Below, one piece after another: positions 19,776 through 28,678 of a DNA stretch of 64,000 bases. The first letter of the stretch is position 1, and each line of letters opens with the position of its first letter. The DNA is from Flavobacteriales bacterium (GTDB lineage Bacteria; Bacteroidota; Bacteroidia; Flavobacteriales_D; Sanyastnellaceae), in contig JAKMCW010000093.1 of the NCBI GenBank assembly GCA_022428205.1, positions 1-64,000 of the forward strand, in the 5' to 3' direction. Made by a program: the position numbers and the translations under genes. The notes below the pieces were generated by a model. The model was not told the origin of the DNA, did no database searches, and was given only the letters and a program-made list of their open reading frames with translations.

Positions 19776-22568
19776 ATGATGCATCGCCTCATGGTCACCG
19801 CATGGTGCGCCGTTTTCCCTCTCTTCCTCAGTGCTCAAGTCGTTTGGACAGAGCCACCCTTCCCTTCTGCAAGTGATCAAGTCACCTTGTATTACGATGC
19901 CTCGCAGGGCAACGGTGAGCTCGACGGTGTCATTCCTGTGTACATCCATACCGGCTTGATTACCTCCAATAGTTCCTCACCGACTGATTGGCAGTACGTC
20001 AACATGCCCTGGGCGAGCACAGACCCTGACTGGGTGATGGACTTTGAAGGGGCCAATTTGTGGAGCTACAACTTCGGCGGTCAAACCCTGGGAGACTTCT
20101 TTGGGGTGCCTGCTGGCGTCACTGCAGAGCAGCTGGCCATGGTCTTCCGCAACGGGAGCGGCTCATTGGTGGGCCGAGACTCCGACGGCGGCGACATCTT
20201 TTTGCCGCTCAATGATGGAAGTTTCTCAGCCGTCTTCCTCCAGCCAGCTTCGGACAATGCCCTTGCTGTTATGGGCGAGTCCTTTCCATTGCAGGCCTCT
20301 GCTTCGGAGCCAGCCAGTCTGGCCTACATCGTCGGTGGAGACACCCTTGCTTCAGCGGACAATGCCATCCAGCTGACCCATGATTTCTCACCCGAAGTGC
20401 CAGGGACGTTTGTGGTAGAGTTCCATGCGGACAATGGCGCATCCACCGTGGTCATTTCGACCACTGTATTGGTGCTCCCTGAGGAGCCGATTGCGGCTGC
20501 GGCACCCGCCGGGACCGTAGACGGTCTGAACCCTTCACCGGACGGCACCTCAATGGTCCTCCAGCTATACGCCCCTGGAAAGAGCCATGTGTTTTTCGTC
20601 GGCGACCTGACCGACTGGGCGACGCAGGCGCCTTTCATGATGAACGTGACGCCAGACGGTGACCGGTTCTGGATTGAGCTTACAGACTTGAATCCTCAGC
20701 AGGAATACCGCTACCAATTCCACGTTCTGCCCAACGACGACCGCTTCCCGGATCCATACGCAGAAAAGCAGCTCGACTACTGGAACGACCCTTGGATTCC
20801 CGAATCGACCTACCCCTTCCTCATCGATTTCCCAGTGGGTCAAACCAACCAATCACCGGTGAGCGTTTTCCAAACCGGCGGTCCAACCTTCAATTGGACG
20901 GACGGCGACTTTGAGCGACCAGCGCAAGAAAACCTCGTGATTTACGAGCTGCTCGTTCGAGACTTCAGCGAGGAGCGGACTTTCGACTTCATCATCGACA
21001 CCCTGGATTACTTGTCCTCGCTCAACATCACCGCCTTGGAACTCATGCCCGTGAACGAATTCAATGGCAACGACAGCTGGGGGTACAACCCGTCTTTCTA
21101 TTTCGCCGTTGACAAAGCCTACGGCCCCAAGGCCAAGTTGCAAGACCTCATCGATGCATGCCACGAACGGGGGATTGCTGTGATCCTCGACATGGTGATG
21201 AATCACAGCGACTGGCCGAACCCTCAAATTTTGATGTGGTGGCAGGACAACGCGCCATCTGCCGACAACCCCTTCTTCAATACCGTCGCCCCACCCAACG
21301 GCGTGGATTTCTTCTTTGACTACGACCACCAAGCTGAGGCCACACAGGACTTTACGAAGCGGGTGATGGACTTTTGGCGCGAGGAATTTCACGTCGACGG
21401 ATTCCGCTGGGACCTCTCCCAAGGATTTACTTGGAACGGCTCAGGAGGCGGATATGACCAAGACCGCATTGACCTGTGGGCAGAATATGGAGCGCATGTG
21501 TGGTCTCAGGATCCGGGGTTCTATATGATCCTAGAGCATTGGACGGACAACAATGAAGAAAAGGCGCTCAGTGACCTCGGCTTCATGACGTGGGCCAACG
21601 TCACCCATGATTACCAGGAAGCCGCCATGGGGTACAGCTCCAACCTCGCTTGGGCCAGTTGGCAAGAGCGCGGGTGGAACCACCCCCGTTCGGTCAGTTA
21701 CGCCGAGAGTCATGACGAAGAGCGTTTGATGTACAAGAACCTCCAGTTCGGCAATGGCGGAGCAGGATATAGCATCACGGATCTCGAAACGGCCCTGGCC
21801 AGAATGGAGCTGTCGGCCTGCTTCAACCTGCCCCTCCCCGGTCCCAAAATGATCTGGCAATTCGGTGAATTGGGCTATGACTACAGCATCAATACCTGTA
21901 GCGATGGCGTTACCATTTCTGAGGATTGCCGTGTTGCCGCTAAACCGGTCAAGTGGGAATACCGCGAAATGCCAGCGCGCTATCGCATCTATCAGGTCAT
22001 GGCCGCCCTCTCTGGTTTGAAGCGAGACCATGCTGTATTCCAGACGACGGACTTCACTTGGGACGTCTGGGGTTATGGCAAGCGGCTCTTGCTGAACGGC
22101 AATGACATGAATGTCGTGGTGGCCGGAAACTTTCAGGTATCCCCGCTCTCCATGGTGCCCGGGTTTCAGCACACGGGAACATGGTACGACTACTTTACTG
22201 GCGCGAGCATTCAGATTGCTGATGTCGAGGCTTCCTGGGATTTCGAGCCCGGTGAATACCACCTTTGGACGGACGTCCCCTTGGAAACCCCTGAGAACAT
22301 TCTCGGCATTGAAGAAGCCCAGCAGCCCGCCCGATTTAGCGTCATACCCAACCCAGGTCTGCAATCGCATTTGGCCTTGCACGAGACGGCTGTATCACAG
22401 GGCGTCGTCAAAGTGTTCGACTTGACGGGGCGGTGTGCCGCCACCATCGACATTCCGGCTGGTGCTGTACATGTCCCCTTGCCCGCTGGATTGCCTGAGG
22501 GGCCGTACCTCATACGGTATACCCAAGGCGGCACCAGTTCATCAACCTACTGGTTGAACCAGGAGTAA
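19776..22568 (+). CDS. Secreted alpha-amylase family (GH13) protein with T9SS C-terminal sorting domain
   Basis: Signal peptide at MMHRLMVTAWCAVFPLFLSAQ; NITALELMPVNEFNGNDSWGYNPSFYFAVDKAYG, VILDMVMNHSDW, FHVDGFRWDLSQGF; C-terminal SVIPNPGLQSHLALHE...PYLIRYTQGG. Confidence 0.92.
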   Translation: MMHRLMVTAWCAVFPLFLSAQVVWTEPPFPSASDQVTLYYDASQGNGELDGVIPVYIHTGLITSNSSSPTDWQYVNMPWASTDPDWVMDFEGANLWSYNFGGQTLGDFFGVPAGVTAEQLAMVFRNGSGSLVGRDSDGGDIFLPLNDGSFSAVFLQPASDNALAVMGESFPLQASASEPASLAYIVGGDTLASADNAIQLTHDFSPEVPGTFVVEFHADNGASTVVISTTVLVLPEEPIAAAAPAGTVDGLNPSPDGTSMVLQLYAPGKSHVFFVGDLTDWATQAPFMMNVTPDGDRFWIELTDLNPQQEYRYQFHVLPNDDRFPDPYAEKQLDYWNDPWIPESTYPFLIDFPVGQTNQSPVSVFQTGGPTFNWTDGDFERPAQENLVIYELLVRDFSEERTFDFIIDTLDYLSSLNITALELMPVNEFNGNDSWGYNPSFYFAVDKAYGPKAKLQDLIDACHERGIAVILDMVMNHSDWPNPQILMWWQDNAPSADNPFFNTVAPPNGVDFFFDYDHQAEATQDFTKRVMDFWREEFHVDGFRWDLSQGFTWNGSGGGYDQDRIDLWAEYGAHVWSQDPGFYMILEHWTDNNEEKALSDLGFMTWANVTHDYQEAAMGYSSNLAWASWQERGWNHPRSVSYAESHDEERLMYKNLQFGNGGAGYSITDLETALARMELSACFNLPLPGPKMIWQFGELGYDYSINTCSDGVTISEDCRVAAKPVKWEYREMPARYRIYQVMAALSGLKRDHAVFQTTDFTWDVWGYGKRLLLNGNDMNVVVAGNFQVSPLSMVPGFQHTGTWYDYFTGASIQIADVEASWDFEPGEYHLWTDVPLETPENILGIEEAQQPARFSVIPNPGLQSHLALHETAVSQGVVKVFDLTGRCAATIDIPAGAVHVPLPAGLPEGPYLIRYTQGGTSSSTYWLNQE

Positions 22569-22649
22569 CCCTGAGCGACCAAGGTGTGTCAATTCAACAC
22601 GCCCGCACTTATTTTAGCCCTCCCTTCGGGGCACCTTACCCACCGATTC

Positions 22650-25600
22650 ATGAACCATTATTTATCGAGCTTTCTGATGATGGCCTGCCTTTGGCTCGCC
22701 CAAGGACTTTCAGCGCAAACCCTGAATGGTATCATCAGTGACGAGAATGGAAACCCCTTACCCGGGGCCAGCATTTTGGCCAATGGAGGGGCGCGCGGTG
22801 TTTCCAGCGATATGGATGGCCGCTTCAGTCTGTCCTTGGGGGCAGGAGAACATACAGTCTCGTTCAGTTTTGTCGGTTACATCAAGGTCACCCGCACTTT
22901 GACCTTGTCCGCCGGAGAGACCAAGTCACTCAAGATTGCCTTGGAGACCGACGCGGTGCTCATGGACGATGTGGTCGTCGTGGGGTATGGTGTCCAGCGC
23001 AAGAAAGAAGTGACCGGCTCCATCGCCCAGATCGACTCCAAACAAATCACCGCGGTTCGGACGCCGAGCTTTGAAGCTGCCTTACAAGGCCAAGCAGCAG
23101 GTGTGCAGGTCTCCCAAAGCTCGGGAGTGGCCGGAGCGGGAAGTTTGATCCGCGTCCGGGGTGTGGCTTCAGTTTCCGCAGCAGGTGACCCCCTTTACGT
23201 GGTAGATGGGATCCCCATTACCCAGAACTATTTCTTGCGTGGCAACAGTGGCGCCATGAACAACAACCCACTGGCTACCATCAACCCCAATGACATCGAA
23301 TCGGTAGAAATCCTCAAGGATGCGGCTGCTACGGGCATCTATGGATCGCGCGGAGCCAATGGGGTTATCCTCATCACCACGAAAAGGGGAAAGACCGGCA
23401 CCAGCTTTGAATTCAGCAGCAGCCTAGGCCTTTCTGAGCCCGCCTCACTGCCCAACATGCTAAATACCGAGCAATACTTGACACTCCGCCAAGAAGCTTG
23501 GGAAAACGATGGTGGAACGGGCTACGTATGGCTGCCCGGATTCACCTCATCTGGCGACAGTCCAGAAGCCCGGAAAGCGGCCTTTGAGCAAGCCATGCTC
23601 ACCGATACGGATTGGGTCAATGAGACCATTGGCACGGGCGTCAAACACAACTACAGCTTTGGTGCCCGCAAGGGAGGCGAAGACTACAACCTATATGCTG
23701 GCGTCAGTTACGACGACAATGGCAGCTATCTCTTGGGCAACAGCTATGAGCGGGTGAGCGGCCGACTCAATGCCGACTTTGAGCCAACGGATTGGGCCAA
23801 GATCATGGTCTCATCCAGCTTGAGCCAGGGCATCAACAACCGCATCGATGCCGCTTGGTCCGGAGGCCTTGGAGATGCCATGTCCAATGCCCTGCCCTAC
23901 TACCCCGTGTACCGGTCGGACACCCTCTTCAATTCAGACGGTACGGTCAACGCCTTGCCCGGAGACTACTACCTCTACCAAGACGAGTGGGGCGGTACGA
24001 AAAACCCGGTTGCCGTGCGCGAGAGCAAGACCTGGGTGACGACTGAAAACAGGTCCATCAACAACGCGAGTCTCATCCTCACCCCCATGGACAACCTCTT
24101 CATCAAGGGGTCTGGTGGATTTGACTACATGCACGTCAGGGAGGACATCTACAATCCGCCGAGCATTTTCATTTCCAGTGAACTCGGCAATGCCAATCGT
24201 TACGCCAACTACGTGCTCAATTGGAACTACAGCTTGACCGCTGACTACAAGATGAACTTGACTGAATTCAGTGCGCTAAGTCTTCTGGCAGGTTCTGAAT
24301 TTCAACGCACCGACAGTTATGGGTACGGCATCGGCTTCGGCGACGTGACGGGCCCCATCTTCGATAACGACAGCCTGCTGGAAGTGGCCAATGGTCAGAC
24401 TACGGTCAACAACCCTTCTCAGCACAGTTTTCTCTCCTATTTCGGCCGGGCCAACTACACGCTGAAAGACCGCTATTTCTTCCAAGCTACAGCGAGAGTA
24501 GATGGGTCGAGCCGGTTTGGTCGGAACTACCGTTATGGCTTCTTCCCTTCCTTAAGTGCGGGTTGGGTCATCAGCGACGAGCCTTGGTTCGAAAGCGGCG
24601 CCTTGAGCTTTCTGAAGGCCCGCACCAGCTGGGGTAAAACGGGCAATGCGGCCCTGCCTGACTACGCCCGTTTCGGCACATACAGCGCACCTGACAATGG
24701 CATCCTCTACAATGGACAGCCCATCCTGTTCCCGCTGCAGCCCGCCAACCCTAACCTGCGTTGGGAGACCTCGAGGACGGTAGATGCCTCCATTGAAATC
24801 GGCTTGTGGAACGACCGGGTGACCACGGAACTCGCTTACTACAACAAGCTTTCTCAAGACGTCATCATGAACGTCTCTACCCCGCCAAGCACGGGATTCA
24901 CCAACCGTTGGGACAACGTTGCGACCATTCTAAACCGCGGCGTGGAACTCTCCATCAAGAGCCGCAATCTGATCGGCGAATTCCAGTGGACCACTGAACT
25001 CAACGTGGCGCGCAACTACAATGAGCTCCAGAGCATTGGTGACTACACGCCCGACGCGGTCAGCGGTGGCACCAACGACAGTCGTGTGATCACGGGAAGC
25101 CCCGTCGGCAGCTTCTACTTGATGATGTTCTCCCACGTAGACGCCGAGACGGGACTGCCCGTCTACCTCGACCGTGCCGGCAATGAGACCTTTGATTACG
25201 ACAACAACGAACGCCAGTATGTGGGCGACGGCCTGCCTGACTTTGTGGGTGGCATGACCAACACCTTCCGCTGGAAGAATTGGGACCTCCGGGCACTGGC
25301 CACATTCAGCTATGGCGCCAAGATTTTTGACAGTTCTTCCAAGCGTCAATTGGGCGTTGTGACCAGTTGGAACATGCGCACTGAAATCTTGGACCGCTGG
25401 CGACAACCCGGAGATGAGGCCACCTTCCCAAGGTTGACCCTCGATGAAACCACTTACGGATTGCCGAGTGGATTCCCATGGTGGAACACCAGCCTGTTTG
25501 TTTTTGACGCTTCGTATCTGCGGTTGCGCAACCTGACCCTCGGCTATACCATTCCGAGTATCGGCCAAGGGCCACATGCCATCAAAGACTTGCGCATCAA

Positions 25601-25766
25601 CGCCAGCGTCACCAACCTCTTTACCATCACAAGCTTCCCCGGTCTGGACCCCGAAGTTGTTCGCGACTTTGAGAACGCCCAGGACCGCAACATGAGTCCG
25701 AACGTGACCTACCTCACGCCACCCCAAGAGCGGGCCTTTACCCTCGGCATCAACATGTCATTCTGA
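22650..25766 (+). CDS. SusC/RagA family TonB-linked outer membrane protein
   Basis: QTLNGIISDENGNPLPGASILANGGARGVSSDMDGRFSLSLGAGEHTVSFSFVGY; VVVVGYGVQRKKEVTGSIAQI; IRVRGVASVSAAGDPLYVVDGIPI; IESVEILKDAAATGIYGSRGANGVILITTKRGK. Confidence 0.97.
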   Translation: MNHYLSSFLMMACLWLAQGLSAQTLNGIISDENGNPLPGASILANGGARGVSSDMDGRFSLSLGAGEHTVSFSFVGYIKVTRTLTLSAGETKSLKIALETDAVLMDDVVVVGYGVQRKKEVTGSIAQIDSKQITAVRTPSFEAALQGQAAGVQVSQSSGVAGAGSLIRVRGVASVSAAGDPLYVVDGIPITQNYFLRGNSGAMNNNPLATINPNDIESVEILKDAAATGIYGSRGANGVILITTKRGKTGTSFEFSSSLGLSEPASLPNMLNTEQYLTLRQEAWENDGGTGYVWLPGFTSSGDSPEARKAAFEQAMLTDTDWVNETIGTGVKHNYSFGARKGGEDYNLYAGVSYDDNGSYLLGNSYERVSGRLNADFEPTDWAKIMVSSSLSQGINNRIDAAWSGGLGDAMSNALPYYPVYRSDTLFNSDGTVNALPGDYYLYQDEWGGTKNPVAVRESKTWVTTENRSINNASLILTPMDNLFIKGSGGFDYMHVREDIYNPPSIFISSELGNANRYANYVLNWNYSLTADYKMNLTEFSALSLLAGSEFQRTDSYGYGIGFGDVTGPIFDNDSLLEVANGQTTVNNPSQHSFLSYFGRANYTLKDRYFFQATARVDGSSRFGRNYRYGFFPSLSAGWVISDEPWFESGALSFLKARTSWGKTGNAALPDYARFGTYSAPDNGILYNGQPILFPLQPANPNLRWETSRTVDASIEIGLWNDRVTTELAYYNKLSQDVIMNVSTPPSTGFTNRWDNVATILNRGVELSIKSRNLIGEFQWTTELNVARNYNELQSIGDYTPDAVSGGTNDSRVITGSPVGSFYLMMFSHVDAETGLPVYLDRAGNETFDYDNNERQYVGDGLPDFVGGMTNTFRWKNWDLRALATFSYGAKIFDSSSKRQLGVVTSWNMRTEILDRWRQPGDEATFPRLTLDETTYGLPSGFPWWNTSLFVFDASYLRLRNLTLGYTIPSIGQGPHAIKDLRINASVTNLFTITSFPGLDPEVVRDFENAQDRNMSPNVTYLTPPQERAFTLGINMSF

Positions 25767-25772
25767 TCCGCC

Positions 25773-27200
25773 ATGCTGACGAATATGAAATCACTTCGCC
25801 TCTTTGCCGGCATCGTTGGATGCACCATCGCCCTCACCGGCTGTGACCGCATGCTGGAGTTCGAACCTGGAGATGTCATCCTCGCTGAAGACGCCATCAA
25901 CACCGCTGACGACCTCCAGCGAATGCTCAACTCCAACTACGATGTGTTGGCCAACCTGCTCAATGGGCGCCAACAAAGCATTGCGGAACTGCTGACCAAC
26001 AACATGGCACGCCCCTACTCCAGCTTGGACTACACCGCTGTCTGGAACCGGGAAACGAATTTCTTTACCCCCACCACCGGAGGGCTCTACACTGACTTTT
26101 ATTATGCCATTTATCGGGCCAATGTTGTGGTCGAAAGCTTCGAATTGGTCGAAGACTTGGACGATGCAACACGGCTCAGGTTGGAAGCTGAATCCCGCTT
26201 CGTACGCGCTGTATGCCATTGGTACCTGGTCAAGATGTGGGCCTACCCTTATGGCTACACTGGCGACAACAGCCACCTGGGTGTGCCCCTGCGAACCGAC
26301 GCCGTGGCGCCGCCAAGCCCGCGCGCCAGTGTGGGTGAGGTCTACGCCCAAATCATCGAGGACCTCGAGTTTGCCAAGGCCAACCTCCCCAATGAAAACG
26401 GCCCATACGCTACGAGCATGGCGGCCAGCGGATTTCTGGCCCACATCCACTTTCTCAGGCAGGATTGGGGCGCTGCGCGCGTCGAAGCAGAGCGGGTCAT
26501 CAACAGCGGCCTCTTCCAGTTGGATGGAGACCTTGACCGCTTCGAGGCAGGCAGTGACAGCGTTCTTGCGGGAGAGCTCATCAACCCCGAGACGGTATTT
26601 GGCATTACCGGTGGCTACTTTGCTGTCGACGGCGACAGCTTGCTGAACGACCGCAGCTCAGCCTTTCGGGACAACTTCAGGCAGGACAACAACCTGAATC
26701 CGCAACTGACCTTCAGTGATGATGTCTTTGACCTGTTTCAGTTGAATTCGGCTGATGACCGGGGCGAATGGATTGAGAGCAATGGCGTCAACCACCGGGT
26801 GACCCGATTCGACAACAAGCAGTACTTCAATGTCCCCGTCATCCATTTGACCGGCTTGCACCTCTTGCGGGCCATGTCCCTTGTCGAACAAGGGGGCGAC
26901 CTGCAAACGGCCATCTCGGACATCAATGCCATTCGGGACCGTGCCTTTGGGGAAGACTTGAACGACCTCGACCCTACTTCTGGGGCAAGTGCCGTTCGCG
27001 CAGCTGCACGTGAAGAATACCGCAAGGAGACCCTGTGCGAGGGATGGGAGCTTGACCAGTTCAAGCTGCGCGGCGTGATGGGAGAACCTGAGACGGTGCG
27101 CGATGCGCCATGGGATTGTCCAGGGTCACTGCTTCAATTCCCGAACTCTTCTACCACAGCCGCTGGCTTTATCCTCAACGACGAAGGCGGATGCCTGTGA
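25773..27200 (+). CDS. SusD/RagB family nutrient-binding lipoprotein
   Basis: Lipobox LTGCDRMLEFEP; ANVVVESFELVEDLDD...ESRFVRAVCHWYLVKMWAYPYGY; directly downstream of SusC. Confidence 0.93.
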   Translation: MLTNMKSLRLFAGIVGCTIALTGCDRMLEFEPGDVILAEDAINTADDLQRMLNSNYDVLANLLNGRQQSIAELLTNNMARPYSSLDYTAVWNRETNFFTPTTGGLYTDFYYAIYRANVVVESFELVEDLDDATRLRLEAESRFVRAVCHWYLVKMWAYPYGYTGDNSHLGVPLRTDAVAPPSPRASVGEVYAQIIEDLEFAKANLPNENGPYATSMAASGFLAHIHFLRQDWGAARVEAERVINSGLFQLDGDLDRFEAGSDSVLAGELINPETVFGITGGYFAVDGDSLLNDRSSAFRDNFRQDNNLNPQLTFSDDVFDLFQLNSADDRGEWIESNGVNHRVTRFDNKQYFNVPVIHLTGLHLLRAMSLVEQGGDLQTAISDINAIRDRAFGEDLNDLDPTSGASAVRAAAREEYRKETLCEGWELDQFKLRGVMGEPETVRDAPWDCPGSLLQFPNSSTTAAGFILNDEGGCL

Positions 27201-27207
27201 ACCCCTC

Positions 27208-27723
27208 ATGAACGCGATGAACATGAATCAATTGAACACCCTCACCCTCCTTGCTGTGGGCTTGGCCTTGACCGTTGCCGGCTGCAAGCCCGAGATCGAA
27301 GGAGAGCTCGGCGACCCCATCGACAAGCGCGCGGGGTTCCTCGGGACTTGGGAGCTGGCCTCCTTTACCCAACAGGACCTCAACAACCCCGTCAAGGAAG
27401 TGCGCGACCTGAGTCACCTCTACATCCAAGAGGGCATCGCACCCCTGCGCATGGACTTCAACGAGGACGACTCTTACGGCATCACCCAAGAGATTGGCCG
27501 CTCTTATTTCGGCGATGGTGGCATGTGGGCCTTTGACGACCCCGCCTTTCCCACCTTCTTGATTTTGATGGGCGACACGGACACGCTCCAGTACAACCTT
27601 GGCACCACCGTTCGCCCCTATGACGACCAAATGGCGATCGAATACCGCAGGAGCTGTGGTGAAGGAGGCGCACTCGTCGAAACTGTGATCTACACGTTCA
27701 CCTTCAACCGCATTCCGCAATGA
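27208..27723 (+). CDS. Small lipoprotein of SusCD locus, function unknown
   Basis: MNAMNMNQLNTLTLLAVGLALTVAGCKPEIEGELGDPIDKRAGFLGTWELASFTQQDLNNPVKEVRDL (lipobox VAGC). Confidence 0.78.
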   Translation: MNAMNMNQLNTLTLLAVGLALTVAGCKPEIEGELGDPIDKRAGFLGTWELASFTQQDLNNPVKEVRDLSHLYIQEGIAPLRMDFNEDDSYGITQEIGRSYFGDGGMWAFDDPAFPTFLILMGDTDTLQYNLGTTVRPYDDQMAIEYRRSCGEGGALVETVIYTFTFNRIPQ

Positions 27724-28604
27724 ACCGCATTCTCTCCCTATCTGCCCTGCTCTTGGCAGGCGCCTTTTGGAACGCCGGCTGGGGACAGGCGGCCTATGTA
27801 CTCCCCTCGCCCACCGCAGTCGATTCCGAGTGCACCTTGTACGTCGACCTGAGTCAGTGCCAAGACCAGCGCCTGAGTGACATGTTGGACGCTTACCCAG
27901 AAGAAGATGTCTACCTCTGGATCTGGAACCCTTCGGCTCCCTTGGACGGGAACGGCGATTGGGGGGACAGTGACGACCACCAGAAGATGACCAAGGTGAG
28001 CGAAAAGCTCTACAGCTTGAGCTTTGTGCCCAGCACTTACTTCGGCGTCGATGGTCCCACCTTCTTCACCCGCGGTATTTCTTGTCTGGCCAAGTTCGAC
28101 AACGGATATGCCTACGAGGAAGAATTCGGAGGAGAAGCCAAGACAGAAGACCTCTCGGTCGGCATTGTGCCACAATTGTGCAATGGCCGCATGTGCATTT
28201 TCCCGGAAATTCGAGAAGGCGATGACTTCATCACCTTTACTTACGACAACAACCAGGAAACCAATCCGGACCTCCAGAATTTGAGTGACGTATACCTCAA
28301 CCTCACGGCGAGGACAGATGCATTCACACTGTACACTTATGGTGACGATGGTGTGGCTTCAACGCCATTTGACGCGGGAACGGTTCCGGAATTGAAGATG
28401 ACCCCCGTCGACGGCGAGCCCGGATTCTTCACCTTCACGTTTGTGCCAGAGACTTTCTTTCTCGGGACGCCCAGCAACATTGACCAAACGCCATACACCG
28501 GTGAACCACTCGAAAATGGGGTGCGTTGGTACATCACTAAGCCGGGGTACACCTTCACTGGCCCTCCTCCAGCCAATAGCCTGGGTGTCCTCATCTGTGA
28601 ATGA
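27720..28604 (+). CDS. Secreted SusE/F-position protein, putative glycan-binding
   Basis: ATGA overlap with the preceding gene; signal peptide; repeated DxFTLYTYGDDG/VYLWIWNPSAPLDGNGDWGD architecture; genomic position after SusCD. Confidence 0.7.
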   Translation: MNRILSLSALLLAGAFWNAGWGQAAYVLPSPTAVDSECTLYVDLSQCQDQRLSDMLDAYPEEDVYLWIWNPSAPLDGNGDWGDSDDHQKMTKVSEKLYSLSFVPSTYFGVDGPTFFTRGISCLAKFDNGYAYEEEFGGEAKTEDLSVGIVPQLCNGRMCIFPEIREGDDFITFTYDNNQETNPDLQNLSDVYLNLTARTDAFTLYTYGDDGVASTPFDAGTVPELKMTPVDGEPGFFTFTFVPETFFLGTPSNIDQTPYTGEPLENGVRWYITKPGYTFTGPPPANSLGVLICE

Positions 28605-28638
28605 CCGGCCACATCCCTGTCCATTGATCCTCCTGAAG

Positions 28639-28661
28639 CGCCCGGCCTTAACCGGGCGTTT
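28639..28661 (+). terminator. Intrinsic terminator between the SusE-like gene and GH13
   Basis: CGCCCGG-CCTTAA-CCGGGCG followed by TTTCTGATATT. Confidence 0.65.
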
Positions 28662-28678
28662 CTGATATTGAAACCGCT

